DNA of 5,659 bases from assembly GCA_013151535.1 (NCBI GenBank), contig JAADIC010000157.1, forward strand, positions 1-5,659, read 5' to 3'. A model generated the notes under the pieces. That model was not told where the DNA came from and made no database searches. It worked only from the letters and a program-made list of their open reading frames with translations. Source of the DNA: Alphaproteobacteria bacterium (GTDB lineage: Bacteria > Pseudomonadota > Alphaproteobacteria > Rhodobacterales > Rhodobacteraceae). Made by a program: the position numbers and the translations under genes. Positions 1 to 5,551 of the stretch are shown here, in pieces; positions within the stretch are counted from its first letter, which is position 1, and each line of letters starts with the position of its first letter.

Positions 1-689
1 TCCTCGCGTTTGGCGATTGGCAGGCAGTAATAATGCGGCTTGATGCCGCCGACCAGCAGGTGGTTTCGGTTGATAATCAAATGATGCGTGGTGATGGTCG
101 CGGCCAGATTATCTTTGTTTTCAAGCACATAGTCAACGCCATCTCTGGTGGTGATATGCTCCAAAATAACCTTGAGATCAGGATGCTTGCGCCGGATCGG
201 ATCAAGCACGCGCTCAATGAACACCGCCTCGCGGTCGAAAATATCGACAGCGGGGTCGGTAACCTCGCCGTGCACACAAAGCGGCAGGCCAATCGCGGCC
301 ATGCGCTCAAACACCGCCTCGACTTTGGTAAAATCTGAAACCCCCCGGGCGGAATTGGTGGTCGCGCCAGCGGGATACAGTTTGACCGCTTTGACAAGAC
401 CCGAGGCATGGGCGGCGGCCAGATCGTCGGGATCGGTGTCTTCGGTCAGATAGAGCGTCATCAACGGCTCAAAATCGCTGTTTTCAGGCAGGGCGGCGAT
501 GATCCGGGCGCGGTAAGCGCGCGCATCGGCCATGGTGATGACGGGCGGTACAAGATTGGGCATGATGATGGCACGGGCGAAATGACGCGTGGTTTCGGGC
601 AAAACCGCCTTTAGCATCGCGCCATCGCGCAGATGCAGGTGCCAATCGTCAGGCTGGCGGATTGGGCGGATTGTCAGGCTTTCGGTCAT
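1..689 (-). CDS. pyrC: Dihydroorotase PyrC (class II), 3' end cut off by window edge
   Basis: PyrC closes N-carbamoyl-L-aspartate to dihydroorotate, the third step of de novo pyrimidine synthesis, in the cytoplasm. Reading the minus strand from the ATG at 689 gives 229 uninterrupted codons with the whole set of early catalytic landmarks. The metal-binding HxH (DWHLHLRDG) has His17 and His19, the lysine that is carboxylated to bridge the two zincs is Lys103 in VKAVKLYPAGATTNS, and the other zinc-binding histidines are His140 (LCVHGEV) and His178 (ILEHITT). Each lies one residue later than in E. coli PyrC, which supports the chosen start. The family is about 345 residues long, so roughly the last third, including the catalytic Asp near 250, lies beyond the left edge. 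The gene is divergent from mbfA with a 113-nt gap. The ribosome site is only a weak G-run (CCGGGGG). Nothing looks broken. Confidence 0.96.
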   Translation of the reverse strand, partial: MTESLTIRPIRQPDDWHLHLRDGAMLKAVLPETTRHFARAIIMPNLVPPVITMADARAYRARIIAALPENSDFEPLMTLYLTEDTDPDDLAAAHASGLVKAVKLYPAGATTNSARGVSDFTKVEAVFERMAAIGLPLCVHGEVTDPAVDIFDREAVFIERVLDPIRRKHPDLKVILEHITTRDGVDYVLENKDNLAATITTHHLIINRNHLLVGGIKPHYYCLPIAKRE

Positions 690-749
690 TTTGCCCCCGG
701 AATGTTCGCTATGTTTTGCCGTATTGGCCACTTTGACACAAGGGTGCAA

Positions 750-778
750 TTGAACCTTCTGGCGCGATTGTTTAGAAT
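750..778 (+). promoter_or_regulatory. Probable mbfA promoter (sigma70-like)
   Basis: A -35-like TTGAAC (750-755) and a -10-like TAGAAT (773-778, five of six consensus bases) are separated by exactly 17 bp and point at mbfA. Transcription would start near 785, leaving a leader of about 18 nt that holds just the ribosome site. The -10 box lies inside the ICE-like palindrome, so a bound repressor would block polymerase. This is inferred from sequence only. Confidence 0.55.
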
Positions 779-787
779 GATTCTAAT
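771..787. promoter_or_regulatory. ICE-like box, predicted binding site of the iron response regulator Irr
   Basis: The sequence TTTAGAATGATTCTAAT holds a perfect 7-1-7 inverted repeat, TTAGAAT-G-ATTCTAA (772-786). It matches the iron control element known for Irr in alphaproteobacteria (TTTAGAA-N3-TTCTAAA) at all but the last base. mbfA is an established Irr target in Bradyrhizobium and Agrobacterium, where Irr represses it when iron is scarce. The site covers the predicted -10 box and ends 16 nt before the mbfA start codon, the geometry of a repressor site. The irr gene itself is not in this window. Confidence 0.75.
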
Positions 788-802
788 CTCAAAGGAGCCG
801 CC

Positions 803-1786
803 ATGATTTCCAAGTTCTTTTTCACCGGAAAGCGCAATTTCAAAGACCTGTCCGAACAGGAGATATTGGCGCTTGCGATTTCGTCAGAAGAAGACGATGC
901 GCGCATCTATATGGCTTACGCTGAAGGTCTGCGTGAGGATTTTCCCGATAGCGCCAAAGTGTTCATCGACATGGCGGAAGAGGAGAACACCCACCGTAAG
1001 TGGTTGCTGGAGCTGCATAAAACCCGCTTTGGTGACGATGTGCCGCTGATCCGGCGCGAGCATATTCAGGGCTTTTTCCAGCGCAAACCCGATTGGCTGG
1101 TGCGCCCTTTGAGTGTCGAAAAAACCCGCAAGATGGCCGAAGAGATGGAGGCGCAAGCGCAGCATTTTTACGAGACGGCGGTCAAGCAATGTTCGGACGC
1201 CAATATCAAGAAGCTGCTGGGCGATCTGGCGATTGAAGAGCAGAATCACGCCTCGCTGGCCCATCGGCTGGGCCTGAAGCATGTGCCTGAATCCGTGGCC
1301 GAGATTGAAAACGCGCGTGAACATCGCCAGTTCATCCTGACCTATGTGCAGCCGGGGCTGGCCGGGCTGATGGATGGCTCGATCTCGACCCTTGCGCCGA
1401 TTTTCGCCACCGCTTTTGCCACCGGCGATACCTGGACGACGTTTCTGGTGGGGCTGTCGGCCTCGATCGGGGCGGGGATTTCCATGGGCTTTACCGAGGC
1501 GGCGCATGATGACGGGGTGATTTCCGGGCGTGGCTCGCCGATCAAACGGGGCCTGGCCTCGGGGATCATGACCACCGTCGGCGGGCTTGGCCATACGCTG
1601 CCCTACCTGATTACCGATTTCTGGACGGCGACAATGATCGCCTTCGTGATTGTGTTTGTCGAGCTTTGGGCGATCACCTGGATTCAGAATAAATACATGG
1701 AAACCCCATGGTTACGCGCCGTTGTTCAAGTGGCTGTCGGCGGTGCGCTGGTGTTCGCGGCGGGGGTTCTGATCGGTAACGCCTAG
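803..1786 (+). CDS. mbfA: MbfA, membrane-bound ferritin-like iron exporter (Erv family)
   Basis: MbfA exports iron from the cytoplasm and protects against iron and peroxide stress in the rhizobia and Agrobacterium where it has been studied. The 327-residue protein has two parts. Residues about 17-155 form a rubrerythrin/ferritin-like four-helix domain with di-iron ligand candidates Glu29/Glu30, Glu60/Glu61 with His64 (EEENTHRKW), Glu113-Glu116, and Glu146 with His149 (EEQNHASL). Residues about 179-327 form a VIT1/CCC1-type membrane domain with about five hydrophobic segments (roughly 182-206, 210-230, 250-270, 274-294, 304-325), including the family-typical GLMDGSISTLAP near 188-199 and GFTEAAHDDG near 229-238. 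The start is firmly set: ATG 803 follows AAAGGAG (791-797) by 5 nt. Control is probably by Irr through the palindrome at 771-787. The gene ends inside the stop codon of ccmG on the other strand (shared CTAG, 1783-1786). Full length, no sign of damage. Confidence 0.95.
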   Translation: MISKFFFTGKRNFKDLSEQEILALAISSEEDDARIYMAYAEGLREDFPDSAKVFIDMAEEENTHRKWLLELHKTRFGDDVPLIRREHIQGFFQRKPDWLVRPLSVEKTRKMAEEMEAQAQHFYETAVKQCSDANIKKLLGDLAIEEQNHASLAHRLGLKHVPESVAEIENAREHRQFILTYVQPGLAGLMDGSISTLAPIFATAFATGDTWTTFLVGLSASIGAGISMGFTEAAHDDGVISGRGSPIKRGLASGIMTTVGGLGHTLPYLITDFWTATMIAFVIVFVELWAITWIQNKYMETPWLRAVVQVAVGGALVFAAGVLIGNA

Positions 1787-2334
1787 TCTGATTTGAGGTT
1801 TGCCCGTGCGCGTTCAATCGCCGGCATGACGCTGTCGCGCAGCACCCGCCCGGTAACGGCACCCGGAACCCGCAGCAAAATGCGCCCTTCGCCATCGACC
1901 ACGAAGGTTTCGGGCAACCCATAAACCCCCCAGTCCAGCGATTGACGCCCGGTGGTATCCTGACCGACGCCGAGATAGGGGTTGCCCAGCTCTTCAAGAA
2001 ATCCAAGCGCGTTTTTCGCCTCGTCCTTGTAATTGACGCCGTAAACCGGAATGCCCATTTCCGAAAGCTGCGTGATATTGGGATGCTCGACCCGGCAGGG
2101 TCCACACCAACTGGCCCAGAAATTCACGATCTTGACCTCGTTCTTGCGCAGATCGGCATTGGTGAAACCCGGCAAATCGCCCAGCGGCGTGACGGTTATT
2201 TCCGGAAATTTCTTGTCTTCCAGCATTGAGGGCAGCGCATTCGGGTTCTCGCGGTTCAACCCGACCATGAACAGGGCCGCAAACCCAAGGAAAACCAGTG
2301 GCGGCAGCGCCATGATAGGAGAGAATTTAGCCAT
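1783..2334 (-). CDS. ccmG: CcmG/DsbE (HelX), periplasmic thiol:disulfide oxidoreductase of cytochrome c maturation
   Basis: CcmG is a membrane-anchored thioredoxin-like protein that keeps the CXXCH cysteines of apocytochrome c (directly or via CcmH) reduced in the periplasm so heme can be attached. The 183-residue product has an uncleaved signal anchor (hydrophobic residues about 8-26), the active-site motif WCGPC at 76-80 within NFWASWCGPCRVEHP, and the cis-proline loop GVYGLPETFVVD with Pro141, followed by Glu142 and Thr143 as is typical of CcmG. Length fits the family. It is the last gene of the ccm operon: its ATG lies inside the end of ccmD (8-nt overlap, 2327-2334), so translation is probably coupled; upstream there is only a purine run (GAAAGAAAG). 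Its stop codon overlaps the mbfA stop. In R. capsulatus the gene is called helX. Confidence 0.95.
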   Translation of the reverse strand: MAKFSPIMALPPLVFLGFAALFMVGLNRENPNALPSMLEDKKFPEITVTPLGDLPGFTNADLRKNEVKIVNFWASWCGPCRVEHPNITQLSEMGIPVYGVNYKDEAKNALGFLEELGNPYLGVGQDTTGRQSLDWGVYGLPETFVVDGEGRILLRVPGAVTGRVLRDSVMPAIERARANLKSD

Positions 2335-2482
2335 TTTTCTTTCTTTCGGTTTCCAGATCGCGCAATTGCGACTTGATTTTACGCGCGCGTAAAACAGACA
2401 GTACGGTCAGCCCGATCAGCAGCAGCAATCCGGCTGCGTAAGCGCCCAGCACGTTGGCGGCATATTGTCCGAGATCAGGCAT
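2327..2482 (-). CDS. ccmD: CcmD (HelD), small membrane protein of heme export
   Basis: This short frame encodes 51 residues (starts MPDLGQYAANVLGAYAAG, ends ETERKKNG) and is easy to miss. CcmD is a small single-span protein that binds CcmC and CcmE and helps release heme-loaded CcmE from the CcmABCD complex. The protein has one hydrophobic helix (about residues 11-31) followed by a strongly basic, charged cytoplasmic tail (RARKIKSQLRDLETERKK), the usual CcmD plan, with a conserved-looking Tyr15 ahead of the helix. The ATG is preceded by AAAGG (2491-2495) at 8 nt. It sits in the expected place: its start overlaps the ccmC stop as TGATG, and its end overlaps the ccmG start by 8 nt, so all three are probably translationally coupled. 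Confidence 0.93.
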   Translation of the reverse strand: MPDLGQYAANVLGAYAAGLLLLIGLTVLSVLRARKIKSQLRDLETERKKNG

Positions 2483-3222
2483 CAGGCCAGCCTTTCGCGT
2501 GCAATCAACGCTGACATGCGCCGGGCGCGGATTTCGGTGCGGGTGCGCAACAGAACAAGCGCTATGAAAAACAGGGTGAAACCGCCCAGCGAGATGAACA
2601 GCGGTGTTCGGAACGCGTCATCAATCGACTGGCCCTTGTCCAGCGACAACGACGCGCCCTGATGCAGGCCCTGGTTCCAGAAATTGACCGCATAGCGCGA
2701 TAGCAATGCAAAGACCGAGCCGACGAGGCACAGGATCGAGGTTAGATCGGCGGCGGTGTCGTTATCCTCGATCGCGGCCCAAAGCGCGATATAACCAAGG
2801 TAGAACACGAACAGGATCATGAACGAGGTCAGGCGCGGATCCCACGCCCAATAGGTGCCCCACATGGGCTGGCCCCAAATCGCGCCGGTGAACAGCGCGA
2901 TCAGGGTCATGGTGATGCCGATGGGGGCTGCCGCCTTGGCGGCCAGCGCGCTGACATGGTGGCGACGGATCAGCCAGACCAGGGATGTCACCAGCATCAT
3001 ACCCCAGATATTGATCGCCATCATGGCGGCGGGCACATGCAAAAAGATGATCTTGACGGTGGAGCCTTGTTTGTAATCATCCGGTGTCAGGAAAAAGCCC
3101 CAGAACAGGCCGGTGACCATCATAATGCCAGCAAGCCATGCGCTCCAAGGTAAAACCTTGTCGGTCAGGCGCATGAAGCGGGTGGGATTTGCGTATTCCC
3201 ATAATGCGTTAAGTCGTGACAT
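2482..3222 (-). CDS. ccmC: CcmC (HelC), heme handling protein that loads heme onto CcmE
   Basis: CcmC is an integral membrane protein of System I cytochrome c maturation; it presents heme on its periplasmic face and attaches it to the chaperone CcmE. The 246-residue product has six hydrophobic segments, the tryptophan-rich WWD signature at 116-130 (WGQPMWGTYWAWDPR), and the two heme-ligand histidines expected for the family, His62 (IIFLHVPAAM) and His187 (NQGLHQGAS). The start was set at the ATG at 3222 because the protein then begins MSRLNALWEYANP, as CcmC proteins usually do; the frame stays open upstream to a GTG at 3267, but those 15 residues do not look like CcmC. No clear Shine-Dalgarno precedes the ATG, which is unusual for this cluster. 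The stop overlaps the ccmD start. A 60-nt gap separates it from ccmB. Confidence 0.95.
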   Translation of the reverse strand: MSRLNALWEYANPTRFMRLTDKVLPWSAWLAGIMMVTGLFWGFFLTPDDYKQGSTVKIIFLHVPAAMMAINIWGMMLVTSLVWLIRRHHVSALAAKAAAPIGITMTLIALFTGAIWGQPMWGTYWAWDPRLTSFMILFVFYLGYIALWAAIEDNDTAADLTSILCLVGSVFALLSRYAVNFWNQGLHQGASLSLDKGQSIDDAFRTPLFISLGGFTLFFIALVLLRTRTEIRARRMSALIARERLA

Positions 3223-3239
3223 GGATGCGATTTCTAACG

Positions 3240-3287
3240 GGTGATCGGATAGGCCGCAACGGGCCACGGGGCCGCAGGGCGATCACC
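3240..3287. repeat. Inverted repeat spanning the ccmB-ccmC gap
   Basis: GGTGATCG (3240-3247) and CGATCACC (3280-3287) form a perfect 8-bp inverted repeat around a 32-nt interior that also holds GGCCGCA twice (3252-3258 and 3270-3276). One arm runs over the ccmB stop codon and the other ends 17 nt before the ccmC start. In the mRNA it could form a long-range stem; there is no U-run, so it is not a standard terminator. Function unknown. Confidence 0.35.
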
Positions 3288-3939
3288 TTAAATTGACTTT
3301 CAGCGCATAGGCGGCGGCGAAGGGAATCAGCGCCAATGAGAACAGGCTGAGGGCGGCGAGAATCAGGAAAGCGGTGCTGTTTGATGTGCCTTGCGTCACC
3401 AAGGTCACGCTTTGGGCGCCGAAAATCAGCGTCGGGATGTATAAGGGCAGAACCAGCAAGGATAACAGCAAGCCACCGCGTTTCAGACCGACGGTGATCG
3501 CTGCCCCGAAAGTGCCGAGGAAAGACAGGGCGGGGGTGCCGATCAACAGGCTGAGGAATATCCACATATAGGCCCCGCTTGGCAGGCTCAGCAAGAACCC
3601 CAGAACCGGGGCGGCCAGTGCCAGCGGCAACCCCGTGGTCATCCAGTGGGCCAACGCCTTCATGGCGACGATGGCCTCGAGCGGCAGGGGTGAGGTGGCG
3701 AGCAGTTCAAGCGAGCCATCTTCGTAATCAAGCTGGAAGATGCGATCGAGCGACAGCAGACAGGCCAGCAGCGCCCCGATCCACAAGATACCCGGCGCGA
3801 TTTTCGCCAGCGTGGCGCTGTCCGGGCCAATGCCGAAGGGCACGAACATCACTACGATCAGGAAAAACGCCAGCGACAGGCCAAAACCGCCGCCTGACCG
3901 CAGGGCCAGTGCGAGGTCGCGCTTTAGCAGGGCAATCAT
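3283..3939 (-). CDS. ccmB: CcmB (HelB), membrane subunit of the CcmAB ABC transporter
   Basis: CcmB is the permease partner of CcmA; the CcmA2B2 complex with CcmC and CcmD uses ATP to release holo-CcmE for heme delivery. The product is 218 residues, the normal length, with about six membrane segments (roughly 19-37, 49-64, 97-118, 125-148, 156-176, 189-213). It has the family-typical cytoplasmic loop FQLDYEDGSLELL (68-80) and the segment LPLYIPTLIFGA (164-175). The ATG at 3939 overlaps the ccmA stop as ATGA (3936-3939) and is preceded, inside ccmA, by GAGG at 7 nt, so translation of the two subunits is probably coupled, as suits a complex of equal parts. No damage is seen. Confidence 0.95.
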   Translation of the reverse strand: MIALLKRDLALALRSGGGFGLSLAFFLIVVMFVPFGIGPDSATLAKIAPGILWIGALLACLLSLDRIFQLDYEDGSLELLATSPLPLEAIVAMKALAHWMTTGLPLALAAPVLGFLLSLPSGAYMWIFLSLLIGTPALSFLGTFGAAITVGLKRGGLLLSLLVLPLYIPTLIFGAQSVTLVTQGTSNSTAFLILAALSLFSLALIPFAAAYALKVNLR

Positions 3940-4559
3940 GCGAAGGCCTCGTCCAGAAATGGGTTGCCTGTATCTTCGGGCTTGGCTTTGAACGGCGCGA
4001 TATCAAGGGTTTGCGCAGATTTCAGGCCCAGATCAACATGGGTGGCCAGAATGGCAATGCCGCCTTTTGCCAGATGATCCTCGACCATGTCAGCGAAGGT
4101 TCTGACGCTTTGAACATCCAGCGACACGGTCGGTTCATCCAGCAGCCAGACCCGGCGGTTGCAAACCAGAAGGCGCGACAGGCCCAGGCGGCGTTTTTGC
4201 CCGGCCGACAGGTGATGCGCGGCGCGATCGGCCAAGGGGCGCAGGTTAAACAGATCAAGCGCGGGGGCGATGTCGGATGTGCCAAAAATATCGGCCCAGA
4301 AGCGCAGGTTTTCGGTCACGCTCAACTGCGCCTTGATGCCATCGGAATGGGCGGCATAGATGATGTCATCCTCGGGCGCGTCGATCTGGCCGCTATCAGG
4401 TGGTGCAAGCCCGGCAAGCGTGCGCAGCAGGGTGGTTTTCCCCACGCCGTTCGGACCGCGCAGGATCAGGGCCTGACCCGCTGCAAGCGTAAAGGACACG
4501 CCCGAAAGCACACGCAAGTCACCTCGGCGACAGGATAGATTGTTAACGCGAAACTTCAT
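3936..4559 (-). CDS. ccmA: CcmA (HelA), ATPase subunit of the CcmAB ABC transporter
   Basis: CcmA is the cytoplasmic ATPase that drives the CcmABCD complex in cytochrome c maturation. The 207-residue product has a full nucleotide-binding domain: Walker A GPNGVGKT (35-42), ABC signature LSAGQ (117-121) continuing into the CcmA-typical KRRLGLSRL, Walker B VWLLDE (137-142), D-loop SLD (146-148) and switch His174 (ATHVD). The Q-loop position carries His71 (YAAHSDG) rather than Gln, which is normal for CcmA. Length fits the family. It is the first gene of the operon; the ATG follows AGAGGG (4565-4570) by 5 nt. A short hairpin-forming repeat (4572-4585) abuts this ribosome site. The gene is divergent from acnA. 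Confidence 0.95.
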   Translation of the reverse strand: MKFRVNNLSCRRGDLRVLSGVSFTLAAGQALILRGPNGVGKTTLLRTLAGLAPPDSGQIDAPEDDIIYAAHSDGIKAQLSVTENLRFWADIFGTSDIAPALDLFNLRPLADRAAHHLSAGQKRRLGLSRLLVCNRRVWLLDEPTVSLDVQSVRTFADMVEDHLAKGGIAILATHVDLGLKSAQTLDIAPFKAKPEDTGNPFLDEAFA

Positions 4560-4571
4560 GCCAACCCTCTA

Positions 4572-4585
4572 GCGCAGTTCTGCGC
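4572..4585 (-). repeat. Short hairpin-forming repeat next to the ccmA ribosome site
   Basis: On the minus strand GCGCAG-AA-CTGCGC is a perfect 6-bp inverted repeat (five pairs with a four-base loop in RNA). It ends one base upstream of the ccmA Shine-Dalgarno AGAGGG (4565-4570). A second small repeat, CCGG-N5-CCGG (4588-4600), lies just upstream. Such a stem could affect ribosome access. No role is established. Confidence 0.4.
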
Positions 4586-4626
4586 GCCCGGAAACCCCGG
4601 CAAGTGAAGCTCATTCATTGTTCTTC

Positions 4627-4680
4627 AAGTACTCCCGCGCGGAGCGCATAATAGTTTTAATGCCTGCGGCGCGAGTATTT
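4627..4680. repeat. Imperfect inverted repeat in the ccmA-acnA intergenic region
   Basis: AAGTACTC (4627-4634) and GAGTATTT (4673-4680, with a pairing partner for every base except one G/T wobble) are inverted copies, and after one mismatch the arms continue for three further pairs (CGC, 4636-4638, with GCG, 4669-4671). The loop is about 30 nt. It may be a stem-loop in a ccmA leader transcript or simply a chance repeat. Confidence 0.3.
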
Positions 4681-4712
4681 GCCGAACAATGAAACTCCGG
4701 CACTCACCTCGA

Positions 4713-4734
4713 ATTGTACACAATGGTATACAAT
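4713..4734. promoter_or_regulatory. Two phased palindromes, candidate operator and promoter core between ccmA and acnA
   Basis: ATTGTACACAAT (4713-4724) has perfect ATTGT/ACAAT arms, and ATGGTATACAAT (4723-4734) has the same arms with one mismatch. They match each other at 10 of 12 bases and are offset by 10 bp, one helical turn. The outer arms together make a 9-4-9 inverted repeat with one mismatch. Each unit fits the loose GntR-family operator pattern GT-Nx-AC. Toward acnA, TGG plus TATACA (4724-4732) resembles an extended -10 element, and TACAAT occurs as a -10-like hexamer on both strands; no good -35 is seen for either. The regulator is unknown. Confidence 0.5.
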
Positions 4735-4752
4735 TTTACTTGCGACTCCGTT

Positions 4753-4773
4753 CCGCCCGCTTTATGAGGGCGG
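4753..4773 (+). repeat. GC-rich hairpin in the predicted acnA leader
   Basis: CCGCCC (4753-4758) and GGGCGG (4768-4773) form a perfect six-pair GC stem with a nine-base loop (GCTTTATGA). It ends 18 nt before the acnA Shine-Dalgarno AAGGA (4792-4796) and would lie within the leader if transcription starts at the element near 4727-4734. The following bases (TAACAAAG) are not U-rich, so a terminator is unlikely. It may stabilise the mRNA or modulate translation. Confidence 0.4.
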
Positions 4774-4804
4774 TAACAAAGACACCCATGTAAGGAAATG
4801 CGAC

Positions 4805-5551
4805 ATGACCATCACCGTTGGACAGGATACCAGCAAGACCCGCAAAACCCTGAAAGTGGGCGCAGCCTCGGTTGACTATTATTCGATCCCGGCGGCCCAA
4901 GCGGCAGGGCTTGGCGATTTCTCGCGGCTTCCGGCGGCGCTGAAGGTGGTGCTGGAAAACCTGCTGCGCTTTGAGGATGGCAAGACGGTTTCGGTTGACG
5001 ATATCAAAGCATTCGCCGATTGGGCCAGGCAAGGCGGCAAGAACCCGCGCGAGATCGCTTATCGTCCGGCGCGCGTGTTGATGCAGGATTTCACTGGCGT
5101 GCCAGCGGTTGTCGATCTGGCCGCCATGCGCGATGGCTTGGTGGCGCTTGGTGGCGACGCTGAAAAGATCAACCCGCTCAACCCGGTTGATCTGGTGATT
5201 GACCACTCCGTTATGATTGACGAGTTTGGTACACCGCGCGCGTTTCAGATGAATGTCGAGCGTGAATATGAGCGCAATATGGAGCGTTACCAGTTCCTGA
5301 AATGGGGGCAGGGGGCGTTCAACAACTTTCGCGTGGTGCCACCGGGAACCGGCATTTGCCATCAGGTGAACCTTGAATATCTGTCGCATGGACCGATAAG
5401 GATCAGAACGGCGTTGAAGTTGCCTATCCCGACACGCTCGTGGGCACCGACAGCCACACAACCATGGTTAACGGCCTCGCGGTTCTCGGCTGGGGCGTTG
5501 GCGGCATCGAGGCTGAAGCCGCGATGCTGGGCCAGCCGATTTCCATGCTGA
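4805..5551 (+). CDS. acnA: Aconitate hydratase AcnA, N-terminal part; frame broken after residue 194
   Basis: AcnA is the [4Fe-4S] aconitase that isomerises citrate to isocitrate in the TCA cycle. The first 194 codons read as a normal AcnA/IRP-type N-terminus, with the stretches NPREIAYRPARVLMQDFTGVP, DLVIDHSVMID, ERYQFLKWGQGAFNNF and PPGTGICHQVNLEYLS. The start is ATG 4805, with AAGGA (4792-4796) 8 nt upstream; the frame is open back to a TTG at 4679 but those residues are not AcnA-like. From codon 195 (5387) the frame gives unrelated, arginine-rich residues and stops at TGA 5549-5551, far short of the usual 890-930 residues. The true continuation lies in another frame from 5389. As written, the gene would give a 248-residue product without the cluster cysteines, so it is either a disrupted gene or a sequence error. 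It is divergent from ccmA. Confidence 0.88.
   Translation: MTITVGQDTSKTRKTLKVGAASVDYYSIPAAQAAGLGDFSRLPAALKVVLENLLRFEDGKTVSVDDIKAFADWARQGGKNPREIAYRPARVLMQDFTGVPAVVDLAAMRDGLVALGGDAEKINPLNPVDLVIDHSVMIDEFGTPRAFQMNVEREYERNMERYQFLKWGQGAFNNFRVVPPGTGICHQVNLEYLSHGPIRIRTALKLPIPTRSWAPTATQPWLTASRFSAGALAASRLKPRCWASRFPC

Noticed and set aside
733..738. Perfect TTGACA -35 box upstream of mbfA
   Set aside because: No acceptable -10 lies 16-18 bp downstream. TTGAAC at 750-755 with TAGAAT at 773-778 is a better pair.
884..1594. Minus-strand open frame (236 codons) opposite mbfA
   Set aside because: Antisense to a full-length, motif-rich mbfA; composition is His/Arg/Gln-rich and unlike a real protein.
3223..3267. 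GTG at 3267 as the start of ccmC
   Set aside because: The extra 15 residues are not CcmC-like, while the ATG at 3222 gives the usual N-terminus and normal length.
3579..4538. Long plus-strand open frame (319 codons) opposite ccmB and ccmA
   Set aside because: It lies wholly antisense to two clearly recognised genes, its product is rich in Arg, Gly, Ala and Gln without any motif, and no ribosome site precedes it. It reflects the GC-rich codon use of the ccm genes.
4753..4780. Rho-independent terminator
   Set aside because: The GC stem is followed by TAACAAAG rather than a T-run, and no gene ends upstream on that strand.
4679..4804. TTG at 4679 as the start of acnA
   Set aside because: The extension covers the predicted operator and leader hairpin and its residues are not AcnA-like; ATG 4805 has a good Shine-Dalgarno.
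5381..5391. Programmed ribosomal frameshift in acnA
   Set aside because: There is no slippery heptamer or obvious downstream pseudoknot, residues conserved in the family are missing at the junction, and aconitases are not known to use frameshifting. A deletion or sequence error fits better.
4736..5461. Minus-strand open frame (241 codons) opposite acnA
   Set aside because: Shadow of the conserved acnA coding sequence; no recognisable domain and no ribosome site.
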